Shown here one piece after another: positions 25,201 to 33,800 of a DNA stretch of 64,000 nucleotides (the stretch's first letter is position 1; each line of letters starts with the position of its first letter). The stretch is taken from positions 63,371 through 127,370 of the forward strand of contig NW_025943705.1 of assembly GCF_000764305.2 (NCBI RefSeq). The letters run 5' to 3'. The notes below the pieces were generated by a model, which saw nothing but the letters and a program-made list of their open reading frames with translations, did no database searches and was not told where the DNA came from. The DNA is from Hyalella azteca (lineage: Eukaryota > Arthropoda > Malacostraca > Amphipoda > Hyalellidae). A program made the position numbers and the translations under genes.

Positions 25201-25878
25201 AGCGGTGTGGATAGTGAGCCGGTCAATATTGCATTCGAGAACTTCATATACAGAATTAATATCCGTGCAGTTAGAAAGCTCCACTTCAACGCCGTCAGCC
25301 GACGAAGATGAACGAGTGCTTGTAGTGTTTGTTAAAAATCTCTGTAGGAAAGGATCCAGCATAGGACGGAATTCCGACTCTGATAGATTTTCTTCAGAGA
25401 ACGGAAGCGGCAGTTTTTTATGTGATGTCAGGGAAGAAGTGTGGAAAGAAGCAAGAGATGGCATATCACCTCGCTCATGCAGACGTGGATGTTCAACATT
25501 GAAATCGATCTCGCTTCGACTGCGCGGAGATGATACCGATTCGTCATTATTAGTTTTCTTGAAAATCATTTTTGCATCACTTGAATTTCTGGACGAAGGC
25601 GACGAGCAGAACGTGCGCACTGACAAATTAACTGGCGAAAATCTCAGAGCTGGTATTGGATTGTCAAATTCTTTTTGATTGAAATTGGAAAGATTGATTC
25701 CTTTTATTACTAATAATCGTTCAGCTTGCAAATTCTCACACGTTTTTTCCAGTCTTACGAGACGTGATCGTCGATGCCACAGTTGCGTGCCAAGGCGTTT
25801 CCTAAAGGTGTAGTCGAGAGCTCGAGTTTTTTCGAACAATGTTCTGTACGTTGAGAAATTTGCACTGCTACCAGACAT
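13026..25878 (-). CDS. FAST-kinase domain (FASTKD) family protein, complete 11-exon gene
   Basis: FASTK-family proteins act in the mitochondrial matrix in RNA processing, stability or translation. Exons: 25878-24224, 23507-23359, 22452-22301, 21574-21482, 19805-19317, 18332-18181, 16864-16714, 16017-15894, 14787-14674, 13558-13444, 13266-13026. All ten introns are GT/AG with matching phase, giving 1144 residues and a stop. Order: basic N terminus, helical repeat region (about residues 230-850), FAST_1 (897-947, LLNAVVALSFYQ), FAST_2 (950-1040, with VCIDHPETRVPWFHDQYC), and a C-terminal RAP domain (1066-1125, KQRHLEVLGYDV). It is longer than typical relatives (roughly 550-850) because of a polar N-terminal region and a Ser/Pro/Thr-rich insertion in exon 5. 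ATG 25878 was chosen; an acceptor-like TTATTTACAG upstream allows a 5' UTR exon. Which paralogue it is cannot be told. Confidence 0.92.
13444..13558 (-). CDS. FASTKD exon 10
   Basis: Acceptor TCAATTGCAG, donor CCAG|GTCGCT. It starts DFSFVLDDKGNAVPP, matching the family DFECVLD motif, then a Pro-rich linker. The intron after it (177 bp) is the only FASTKD intron with no tandem array or duplication. Confidence 0.9.
13915..14130. repeat. short inverted-repeat element in FASTKD intron 9
   Basis: GTGGCGGCCAGTGCAACTTT near 13958 recurs inverted near 14089-14122 as CATTTGAAAGGTATACTGAC followed by CGCCAGTACT. The same CCGCCAGTACTGG core is seen at 1273-1285. Likely a small MITE. Confidence 0.45.
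14556..14703. repeat. duplicated exon 9 donor edge
   Basis: 14638-14703, which spans the exon 9/intron 9 border, is repeated almost exactly at 14556-14620. Each copy carries the last bases of the exon (to CACATGG) and the GTCAGA donor. Confidence 0.9.
14674..14787 (-). CDS. FASTKD exon 9
   Basis: Acceptor TAATTGTACAG, donor ATGG|GTCAGA. It encodes GEVRDVLSRVLGGKSCFSPN then LYSPYYYHM, typical of the segment before RAP. The donor end of the exon is duplicated in the intron. Confidence 0.92.
14872..15003. mobile_element. interspersed short element, copy 2 (GCGCATTTTCTC family)
   Basis: Contains CACTGCAGTG, AGCGCATTTTCTCGTCGACG, a GGACAGAC run, then ATAAATGAGAAAATGCGCT. It lies in FASTKD intron 8, in the same orientation as copies 1, 3 and 4. 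Confidence 0.8.
15441..15893. repeat. minisatellite plus two exon 8 fragments
   Basis: About eight units of 32 bp (ACCATCAATAATATCAACCA plus ATAGGAAACTAG). At 15511-15588 lies a near copy of the last ~75 bp of exon 8 with its donor. At 15441-15475 lies a shorter copy of an internal part of the same exon. Confidence 0.9.
15894..16017 (-). CDS. FASTKD exon 8 (FAST_2 domain)
   Basis: Acceptor GTCATCTTGCAG, donor ACCG|GTCAGT. It encodes RRLLMEVNRSVCIDHPETRV followed by PWFHDQYC, the hallmark of FAST_2. Its 3' part is copied twice within the following intron. Confidence 0.93.
16163..16725. repeat. 31-bp minisatellite containing the exon 7 donor
   Basis: Eighteen units, in plus orientation TAGACATACAGGCCGCCC then TTTTGACCCACTT. 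On the minus strand each reads TGTATGTCTAAA|GTGGGTC, matching the exon 7 end TGCATGTCTAAA|GTGGGTC. Confidence 0.95.
16714..16864 (-). CDS. FASTKD exon 7 (FAST_1 domain)
   Basis: Acceptor TTGTTACAG. Encodes LQLLNAVVALSFYQSLTAPL then the FMDLLDREMQ block, matching FAST_1. The only donor keeping frame with exon 8 is AAA|GTGGGT, at the first unit of an 18-copy array, and every unit offers much the same donor. Confidence 0.88.
17045..18172. repeat. 22-bp C-rich minisatellite filling FASTKD intron 6
   Basis: Around fifty imperfect units of AAAACCCACGCCTCACAGCC plus CC. It begins within about ten bases of the exon 6 donor. Long open frames inside it (for example 17036-17638 on the plus strand) are by-products of the repeat. 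Confidence 0.95.
18181..18332 (-). CDS. FASTKD exon 6
   Basis: Acceptor ATAACAACAG, donor GG|GTGCGC. It encodes VLDAVLLLLYQDRARVQG and on to LQAMRALSSVVAG. GC-rich compared with the AT-rich array on one side and the C-rich array on the other. Confidence 0.9.
18335..18800. repeat. ~120-bp AT-rich tandem repeat before exon 6
   Basis: Four units marked by TTACTATTGTGATTTAATTG and TACTGTAGTAACAATATTAT. It reaches the exon 6 acceptor; TGTTGTTATTATTATCATT forms the region of the pyrimidine tract when read in reverse. Confidence 0.9.
19116..19262. mobile_element. MITE-like element, CCATACTTTCAAAA family, copy 1
   Basis: Inverted ends GGGGCCATACTTTCAAAA and TTTTTTGAAAGTATAGACC. An internal GGCCGTCAATGATTGGCTGA block is shared with the copies at 30967-31113 and 57773-57919. 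In FASTKD intron 5. Non-coding. Confidence 0.85.
19317..19805 (-). CDS. FASTKD exon 5 with low-complexity insertion
   Basis: 163 codons, acceptor ATATTTCCAG, donor CAG|GTATTT, phase 0 at both ends. Normal family sequence at each end (LQDLIRVTRASAIVDELFSK; VAQHLYELTTKDAFITAQTY) surrounds about 100 residues rich in Ser, Pro, Thr and Asn. Two quasi-repeats start with SPYTFNP and SPYTLNS. Confidence 0.88.
19830..20180. repeat. degenerate tandem repeat before exon 5
   Basis: Repeats of TATTACATCTGTAATCAGCT GCAATGTTTACGTGAA with variable spacing, about seven copies, on the acceptor side of FASTKD exon 5. Confidence 0.75.
20510..21470. repeat. ~68-bp minisatellite after exon 4
   Basis: About thirteen units built from GGCCGAGGCTAAAGATTTTT, AACATGAACTAAAGAAA and CATGGCAAAGAAAATGAGAA. 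It starts next to the exon 4 donor. A fragment at 21108-21178 (GCCGATTCTTGAAC) resembles the SINE tail seen at 47.2 and 63.6 kb and interrupts the array. Confidence 0.9.
21482..21574 (-). CDS. FASTKD exon 4
   Basis: 31 codons, AFNRGCYNVGYVSKMTSLAH onward. Acceptor GGTATCACAG, donor CTC|GTCAGT, phase 0 at both ends. A 68-bp-type minisatellite begins a few bases after the donor. Confidence 0.9.
21605..21865. repeat. 21-bp minisatellite before exon 4
   Basis: About thirteen units of CATCGTCAGTGACGTGTGACG. The unit contains the palindrome CGTCAGTGACG and a CRE-like TGACGTG. It lies on the acceptor side of FASTKD exon 4. Confidence 0.92.
22196..22330. repeat. 32-bp repeat carrying the exon 3 donor
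   Basis: Four units spaced exactly 32 bp. On the minus strand each reads CGCGGTCTGCAG|GTAACCTG, the last exon 3 bases plus donor. The spacing is not a multiple of three, so using a downstream copy would shift the frame. Confidence 0.95.
22301..22452 (-). CDS. FASTKD exon 3
   Basis: Acceptor CACCTCCCCCCAG, donor CTGCAG|GTAACC. It encodes a GSIVGRMVRMGSFVLAYSDA start and ends with KDLQLLTRGLQ, a helical repeat. The exon is flanked on both sides by tandem arrays whose units contain its own edges. Confidence 0.92.
22430..22790. repeat. ~95-bp repeat carrying the exon 3 acceptor
   Basis: Four units, with ATAAACATCACGCAGAGAAA and CGACGCACCATACACCCCAC. Each contains a version of CCCAGGGTCGATAGTGGGG, the exon 3 acceptor and first exon bases, in minus orientation. 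Confidence 0.92.
23165..23372. repeat. ~43-bp repeat carrying the exon 2 donor
   Basis: Five units of the type TTTTTAATGAAGTATCCATA plus GAACTGATGGTATTAATTA. The copy at 23281-23291 repeats CCAGCTACGGA, which is the exon 2 end plus donor seen in reverse. Confidence 0.88.
23359..23507 (-). CDS. FASTKD exon 2
   Basis: Acceptor ACGTTTCAG, donor CTG|GTAATT. It encodes YLYFNQNLGGQYRHKAFE, close to the FNNNLGGTYR motif of FASTK relatives. Its acceptor flank is a 20-bp minisatellite and its donor edge recurs in the array that follows. Confidence 0.93.
23517..23606. repeat. 20-bp repeat at the exon 2 acceptor
   Basis: About four units of ACGTAACGTGAAACGTACAA. In reverse the unit contains ACGTTTCA, the same bases that form the acceptor ACGTTTCAG of exon 2. 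Confidence 0.88.
23612..23886. repeat. 42-bp minisatellite in FASTKD intron 1
   Basis: About six units of TTTTTTATTATGATACATTT plus CAACATTGTTGAATTTACGACC. Confidence 0.92.
24224..25878 (-). CDS. FASTKD exon 1
   Basis: 551 codons. It begins MSGSSANFSTYRTLFEKTRA, basic and compatible with a mitochondrial import signal. A Ser-rich linker to about residue 190 is followed by helical repeats of the FASTK type (for example LDLESLTRILVPLRSPELNY). The in-frame TAA just after the donor AA|GTAAGC would end a 552-residue product if intron 1 were retained. Phase 2 out. Confidence 0.93.
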
Positions 25879-26170
25879 TCTCGAAACAAGACAAAAAACC
25901 AAACTCAGTTGAAAATGATAGATCCTGTAAATAACTGTAGATATAACGGTAATGAAGCTACACAGCTATGAATATGTCGCTCGATGAAAATAATCACTGG
26001 AATTTTGGAGAAATTCCTGACTATTCGTTAGAAAAAATAAGATTTTATTAGCTGAATACAAGCAAGGGATGTAGAAATGAAAGCCAGCCACCTAACACAG
26101 TTTCTGGATCTAAGATTGATAGTGTTGGAAGTTCTAGTTGGCGGAACCTGTCTTCTTACCCTGCAACCTA
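25879..26170. promoter_or_regulatory. 5' flank of FASTKD
   Basis: An acceptor-like ATTTACAG lies about 50 bp before the FASTKD ATG. No TATA box is visible, as usual for a housekeeping mitochondrial factor. The actual promoter position cannot be read from sequence alone. Confidence 0.3.
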
Positions 26171-26179
26171 CCTCGACAA

Positions 26180-26350
26180 ACACCAACATACTACCTTCCC
26201 AACTAACAACCTACCTTAACAACTAACAACCTACCTTAACAACTAACAAACTACCTTAACAACTAACAACCTACCTTAACAACTAACAACCTACCTTAAC
26301 AACTAACAACCTACCTTAACAACTAACAACCTACCTCAACATCCAACAAA
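26180..26350. repeat. 20-bp minisatellite
   Basis: About seven units of AACCTACCTTAACAACTAAC, decaying at the right end. Confidence 0.92.
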
Positions 26351-27914
26351 CTCCCTCAACACCCACCAAACTATCTATCCAAGCACGAACCTATACTATA
26401 TCCACCCACCAACCTATACCTATCTTAACTGCTCAGCTTCCATCGCCTCGTCTAACCCCCAACATGTCTGTTGAGGAGCGTTCCAAACAACGCCCCAAAT
26501 GCTTATTTTTCATCAATGGTTTTTCAAAAGGCAATTTCACTATGATAGCTAGCTAATTAGGTGAGACGTGCTATTGGCTATTATTTCATAATGACATACA
26601 AAAGCTGTCGTCTTTTTTCTGCTGATCAGACTGATTGATAATCTATGCAGCTAGAGAAATTTAGTTGTAGGTATAGAGCAGTTGTACGGAGAATTTATAA
26701 AGAACAGTCGTATGGTCCAGACTAACCGTCAAGTTATACATGGCATTTGTACTATTTTCGAAGAGCAGTCGTCGACAACAATTACGACCAGAATTTCAGC
26801 CAATGACCATACGGAGCCGAGGGGACGGTGCAGGGTTGCCAACTTGGTAGATAATTTAGTTGAATCTCGAATCTGTTACAACTTTACCGCCAGTAATAAT
26901 ATTTAGTAGTGATTTCTGCTAATGTTTGAGCATCTATCAACAAATTAGAATGTATCTAACTAAAAATTCAAGTTACTGCCTGCATAAATTTGAAAAATTC
27001 GAGTAAAAAAATTAAATAATTTTCCAAGTTGGCAACCGCTTTCCCCTTAGTGACGTCAATCACTTCCGTGCGGCAAACAAGATGCTCAGGAAGAACTTGA
27101 TATAAAAATCTCAAAACTTTATTAATGAATGAAAAAAGGCATATATCATGAAAACTTCGAAAATAAATCTTAAATATATCTTCTTATTTAAAGAGTGGCA
27201 TAGAAACAAAATCTAGAAAGTGTTTTCTCTTTTAAGAGAGAAACGTAGTAAGCGTGAAAGTAAAGCCAATTTTTATGCAAGAATATTTTCATATGCTGGC
27301 AGAAAAGCAAAAAAAGTAGTCACGAAAGAAGAATATTGGAGTCAACACTACGATAAATATGGAAACTTTGTCCTAATAGCGATGCCCTCTTTGGCTTTAT
27401 GCGAGTCATCTTACACGGTTTGACCCGGCAAAAGGGTCTATCAGTGCTTATTTCCAGAGTGTATTCTAATTTAATTGTTACCAGTGTATAGCATGGCAAG
27501 TCACAGAATTGAATAAATGAGGACTTTTATGGAAGACAATTCATCTGATAATAAATGCGGCCATTAAAACTAAAATAATTATAATAATAATTGCACATTT
27601 AACGTAACGATGTTACGAGGTGGAACCATCGCATGTGCTGAGATCTTCGACAAACAGAACACATAGGAACGACTCACTTCGACGCTGTTTCAACATATCA
27701 AGTAGATCAGATTCCTTGCAATGCTTCTGTGTTGTGCTAAATTAAAAACTAAAACGAAAGTTCAAAAAGAAGCCAAAATTATTCCGCAGCATAAAGCATT
27801 AACGAGAATACAGAATGAAAATATGCAAAAATCAGTGAACGGAGGATTTCTTAACACTAGGCACTTATGGCTGATTATACATATGACTATAATCGGCATC
27901 ACCAGGCTTTACTA
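26351..27914. other. intergenic, no recognised gene
   Basis: Two short plus-strand open frames (27220-27423 and 27721-27915) have Lys-rich products but no recognisable domain or splice context. I do not call them genes. Confidence 0.55.
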
Positions 27915-28250
27915 GCTCGAAGGCCACAACATAGTTGTGGTCCTCTCGCTTGAAGGCCACAACAGAGATGTGGTCCTCTCGCTTGAAGGCCACAACAGAG
28001 ATGTGGTCCTCTCGCTTGAAGGCCACAACAGAGATGTGGTCCTCTCGCTAGACCACAACAGAGATATGGTCCTCTCGCTTTAAGACCAGAACAGAGAAGT
28101 GGTCCTCTCGCTTGAAGGCCACAACAGAGATGTGGTCCTCTCGCTTTAAGACCACAACAGAGATGTGGTCCTCTCGCTCGAAGGCAACAACAGAGATGTG
28201 GTCCTCTCGCTTGAAGGCCACAACAGAGATGTGATCCTCCCGCTCACTTT
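27915..28250. repeat. 33-bp minisatellite of hairpin-forming units
   Basis: Ten units around GAAGGCCACAACAGAGATGT GGTCCTCTCGCTT. Each contains GGCCACA...TGTGGTCC, so every unit can fold on itself. Confidence 0.92.
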
Positions 28251-28439
28251 AAGACCTCCCCCCCCCCTATACCTTCATCAAGTAGCATGTACTTCCTCCA
28301 CATCTTTTACAGCCCACGAGAGCATCTCCACCACAGGGAGGGGAGGAGTGCTGAGGGATGGGTTATTAGTTGAATACATTACTGCTCAGAGGTCAGGTAC
28401 ATAGTTAACCTGTTCCAGCGAGCGTATTCTATATGCTAT

Positions 28440-29165
28440 GTCACTGCTTGGCGTTTTCGTCACTTTTTCTTTGCGAGGTCCCTCCTCGGCCGTAGCATGT
28501 CCGCTTTGGTGGCGCTGGCCGTGTAGCTGCGACTTGGGTTTTGATTTGTGAGGTCTGGAGCAAATGAGAGGTGTTGCTTTACATCCGTTTCAATGCTGCA
28601 TTGCTTCAAGGAGGTTGTATGACATTTTTGGCACAAATTTAGGTGTAGTATTTCGGCAAATAAGCTTCCTCCATGAAGGTTCACCATTCGAAATAGTTGA
28701 TTTGTCAGTATTCTGTGGCTAGGTAATCCAAGGGCTGCTGTATTGGCTTCGGCTTCTTACCATTCACCTAGCTTCTCAATAGCTCATGCAATCTTTGTCT
28801 ATCATTTTTTCTTCCATTTTGTAGAAACATAGGTTGGAGCTGGCACACCTTGCAACAGACACACTTGACTGGGTGAAGGCAGGGTAGTTAGGCGGCAGGA
28901 CCAAGGCTGAAGCCCTAGCACTTGTAAGTGGCGCGGGACATAAAGGCATCGGGACAAAGTAGCACTTGGCAGCGCATACAGCTAATAGGGTAACATATCG
29001 TACAGAGTCTTATTGCGATTTTTGTGCTGCAGCTCAAACTGGCACATCGGCTAAAGTCTTTATCATTATGGTGGTGATGGCTTAGCGGCTGTTCAAAGTT
29101 TGCAACCTCAACAAGGAGCGCTCCATAGCTAGTCTCAGTGCTTATAGATAGTTCGCCCTTCTATG
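28440..29165 (-). pseudogene. decayed open frame with Cys-x2-Cys motifs, possibly from a piggyBac-type transposase
   Basis: On the minus strand 29160-28918 reads KGELSISTETSYGALLVEVA and on to CTICYPISCMRCQVLLCPDA. The Cys spacing recalls the C-terminal zinc-binding region of piggyBac-like transposases (C-x2-C...C-x2-C-x4-LC). Stops interrupt it further on, and the following frames are broken. The family call is tentative. Confidence 0.3.
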
Positions 29166-29784
29166 TTTTTCTACTTCTCAATTGGCCATTATTAAAATAA
29201 CACCGTGATGTGGCCCTATTCAACGTCCTGTGGAGGCCGTCGTTGGATGACATCATAAAGAACTTCCTGTTTTGCTTGGGTTGTAGTTCGTTCAAATTTT
29301 TATCTAAGAGACTTAGTCTTCAGGGTGGGTGAATATCCATTCAGCTTGCTCTTTTTAAATTTTTTGTATACACCTCAATATCCTAGGTTTCTGCTCGGTT
29401 CATAGGTTCTTTCGCCATCATGATGTCCATCGGTGCAGTGACTCTTCTGACTCACGGAAGTCGAGAATAGAAGTTCTTTCGTGATGTCGTAGTTGGTTCA
29501 ATTTTGGAGGTCTATGTTGACGCCAGATTATCAGAGACAAGAAGCACGAGAAGAGTTCATTTCAGTGTCCACGTTTTTTCTTTCGTTTGGTATGCAGAGC
29601 AGGCACCCAAGTTAATAGCATCCAACAAGGGGTCACGAGAAGAGAGTTTTGCCATCTCAGTTAGTCTGGACTCTCCACCCGAGCCACTCGGCCATGATTG
29701 TATCTGAGACCGCACAGCCTCGGGTCTCATTGAGACACGCAAGCCCCCCTCCCGCGACAAGGGCGAGATGGCACAGGGGGTAAA

Positions 29785-30085
29785 CGATGTAAATCCAAGA
29801 TCTTGCACACTCAATGAATTTCTTATAGAATTGTCTGTAAATCAAAGATCTTGCACACTCAACGAATTTCTCCTAGAATGGTCATGCTGGAAATTCAAGA
29901 TCTTGCACACTCATTGGATTTCATATAGAATTTTAACGCTGGAAATTCAGGATCTTGCAGACTTTATGAATTTATTTTTTAATTATAACGCAATGAATCC
30001 CAGGCCTTGCAGCTTAATGAAATCCTTCAAGGATTATTTACAACTAGATTCTATGGGCTTAAAAGGTCTTGCACACTCAACTTCT
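29785..30085. repeat. degenerate ~48-bp tandem repeat
   Basis: About six units containing AGATCTTGCACACTCAA and GAATTTCTTATAGAATT. A small second repeat with AAGAGGCAACAGTGTGCAAG and TCAATGATTC lies at 30218-30290. Confidence 0.85.
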
Positions 30086-30667
30086 CGTAACGTGATATAG
30101 CAGATCCCAGATTATGCACCAAAGATAGAGAATCGATTAGATAATTCCACAAATCCAAGATTTACTTTTAATGTGAGTGCTGACTCATCCAGCAGTGGGA
30201 GATTTGTCAACAGTGAGTCAGAGGCAACAGTGTGCAAGTCAATGATTCAAGAGGCAACAGTGTGCAAGTCAATGATTCAAGAGGCAACAGTATTATATCT
30301 GACCGTTCTATGACTGTATCTGTTGCAGAAAGTCACAGAATCGCTGTCAGACCCTGTCATTCTGAGTTTAAGTCAACAGTGCATGACAAGGAACTTATTT
30401 CCTGATGTCCTGAAAGTACTTTACTTCCTCTATATTCTATTACTTGGTATGTCCTAACACAGCTTATGTATAGTATTTCTTGGTATCACATGACATACAC
30501 AACGTATCTTGTACATGGTACGATGTATCTTGTTTCACACGGTTCACGTGCCGTATAACTTTGATATTTTTTAACACGCTTCAAGACGGAGTCCAGGGTC
30601 TGCGAGGGTCAAAGGTGATTGGCTGAGATTCCATACATCCGAAGATTCTGAGGCTGTTCGAGTCCTC

Positions 30668-30892
30668 CTATTCCTTGTTATCTTTTATTATTTTATCATA
30701 GTTATCTCTTATTTTCCAGTGAGAATGTGTGAAGAGGAGAGCACGGCAGCACATCTCAAAGGCTGTAAAGGACACGGCCGACACGACGGCGCTTTTCACC
30801 AGCGCAGGCCACAGTCCTTTGTACCAGCCACGCAGTCCCTCCTCCCGCCATATGCTCCGGCAGATATCCAGCGTGTTGCGGTACGATATCAC
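30668..30892 (-). CDS. SLC25A19: SLC25A19 exon 6 and stop
   Basis: Acceptor ATTTGCAG. It encodes VISYRNTLDICRSIWREEGL and the last helix SAVVSAVSFTAFEMCCRALL, ending NKE then TAG. The hydrophilic tail is slightly longer than the human one. Confidence 0.93.
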   Translation of the reverse strand: MISYRNTLDICRSIWREEGLRGWYKGLWPALVKSAVVSAVSFTAFEMCCRALLFTHSHWKIRDNYDKIIKDNKE

Positions 30893-33800
30893 CTGCAAAT
30901 TATGTACCAATTAATAAAATATCGATAAATATGATATATCAATAATTATCAACAACCAGGCAGTCCGGGGACTATACTTTAAAAAAAAAGTTAAGAGATC
31001 ATAAGTTCATCAGCAAATCATTGACGGCCTTTCAAGCCAAATCCACCAATCATAGACAGGAAAATAGAGCATAAGTACTTACGATCACTTAGCCAGTTAT
31101 GAAAGTATGGCCCCCGTTCCCTAACCAGAGGCTTAGCATCTTACGGTGAGATTTTACAAGCAAATAATGTTCCAACTAAGCTAAAGAAAGTTATGCCAAT
31201 AATTATCAGCAACCATGCAGCCCCCTCATCCTGTCCCTACCACTACCAGATGTCTAGCTTATTACGGTATTTATAAATATAATTTGAATGGCAGAATCAG
31301 TAAGAAAATATTGAAGACAACTGTGGTTGAGCAAGCCTTTCATTCCTCCACAATGCAAAGAGTTTTGACAACTTAATTATGATTCATTTGTGCAGTAATG
31401 TTAGACAATTAGAATTCGGAAGGAACAATTCTGTCACAATTAGCCTGAGAAAAAGCAAGTAAGCAAATAAGCTATGATTTTAGTGCAAATAAATAGAAAA
31501 ACAAAATGAAGAAAACACCATCAAATTTAATGCACTTCATATATATGTGTTGACGTTTGCTAACCATTGGTGAAGTAGAATTCAAAGATGAATGGCTGAT
31601 AACCAAAAAATCTCAATAATACCGGGTCATTATAACGTGACTTGTCTACAACCACAACACGTTTTCAACACAGGGTTATAACAATGTAATTGTTATTGAT
31701 CGGTTTGCCAGATGTCAAGTCCGGGAGTGGAGGGCTGACTTGGATGCGTAGAGGTGCTCAACATCCACATTATGTTATAATTTTATAATATATAATAATG
31801 TTTGAATTATTATTATTATTAATAATGTTATTATCATGAACTTTACTATTATTATTTGGTTTGGGGGCCTATTAAGCACGAATGGCTGACTTTGCCGTGT
31901 GAATGCATGATGTGCTCAGCGCCACATATCATCACAGTTATTAAAGCGTTATAATTATTATCATGAATATAATTATTATCAATAACTTTATTATTTATAA
32001 TTGGTTTGCTAAATGTTACGAGCAAGTGGCTGGTTTTGCAGTGTGAATGCCTGATGTGCTCAGCGCTGCAGATCATCACATGGTTATTAAAGCATTACAA
32101 TTATTATCAGAAACGTTATCATTATCAAGAACTTTATTATTACTAATTAGTTTGCTAAATGTTACGAGCAAGTGGCTGACTTTGCCATAAGTGTGCCTGA
32201 GGTGCTCAGCGCCACATATCCGTCATCACACAGTTTTTAAAGCGTTATAATTATTATCAAGAACTTTATTATTACTAATTGATTCACTCAATGTTACAAG
32301 CAAGTAGCTGACTTTGCCATATGAATGCCTAATGTGAATGAGCTTAAGCGTTATATTATATAATCACACAGTTTTTAAAGCGTTATAATTATTATCAGGA
32401 ACGTTATTATTATCAAAAACTTTATTATTAGTAATTAGTTCACTGAATTTTATGCGCAAATGGCTGACTTTGCCATAGGTGTGCCTGAGGTTCTCAGCAC
32501 CACGCATCTGCGAGCGTTTCTTCAGCAGGTCCAGGGGATACACGAGCAGCTTAGCCGCCAGTCCCGCAACACTGCCGCACAGGCTGCTGCGCCACGCTAC
32601 ATCTGGGGGAAAAATATACTAGTAATGGTGCTATTCTTACGAGCAAAGATTATAATATGAGCAATTTTTTTCAAAATTACCAAGAATGTTAGTAAATGTG
32701 GTAGTTAAGACAACTCCCGGAACGCTAACACACAGGCTGCTGCGCCACGCTACGTCTGGGGGCAAAATATACTAGTAATGGTGCTATTGTTGCGAGCAAA
32801 GATTGTAATGGGAGCAATGTTAGTAAATGTGGTAGCTAAGCCAAATCCTGGAACGCTGCCGCGCTACCTTACATTTGAGGGCACACTTGATGCTATTGTT
32901 CGAAGGAATAGTGATTGCTTTGGCAGAATTAACGATTGCTTTAGCAGTAAAAAGGATCGCATCAGCAACAGTGATGATTGCATCGGCAAAAATAATGATT
33001 GCATGAGCAACAATATTGATTGGACATGGCGAAATATTTACTAGATAGGCAGCAATAATGACAGTTAATTAATTAGCAGAGTTTATAAAGGACTCACTCA
33101 GAGCTGAGTCATGCCCCTGGCAGAGCTTATAAAGAACTCACTCAGAGCTGAGTCATGCCCCTGGCAGAGCTTATAAAGAACTCACTCAGAGCTGAGTCTG
33201 TCTCTTATACACATCTAGATGTGTATAAGAGACAGATAAAGAACTCATTCAGAGCTGAGTCATGCCCCTGGCAGAGCTTATAAAGGACTCACTCAGAGCT
33301 GAGTCATGCCCCTGGCAGAGCTTATAAAGAACTCACTCAGAGCTGAGTCATGCCCCTGGCAGAGCTTATAAAGAACTCACTCAGAGCTGAGTCATGCCAC
33401 TAGCAGAGCTCATAAAGAACTCACTCAGAGCTGAGTCATGCCCCTGGCAGAGCTTATAAAGAACTCACTCAGAGCTGAGTCATGCCCCTGGCAGAGCTTA
33501 TAAAGGACTCACTCAGAGCTGAGTCATGCCACTAGCAGAGCTCATAAAGAACTCACTCAGAGCTGAGTCATGCCCCTGGGTGTATCGCATGAGGGAGGTA
33601 TAGATGGGGAACTGTATAGCAGAGCTGGGGACGCTCGAGGCGAGGGTGGGGAGCAGTCCCCGCCAAAGACTCCTGAGCCCCTCCTGCCGAGGCATCTGCC
33701 ACAGCACATCCAGCAGGCCGGAGTACTGAAAAATAGGCTTATTTAACCTGTCATATAATGATAGGTAGATGGTAAAAATGAATAGATAAAGATAATAAAA

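Noticed and set aside
25187..25678. 163-codon plus-strand frame
   Set aside because: Antisense to FASTKD exon 1.
24224..25902. Start of FASTKD at 25902
   Set aside because: The codon there is TTG, not ATG; the first ATG is 24 bases further in, at 25878.
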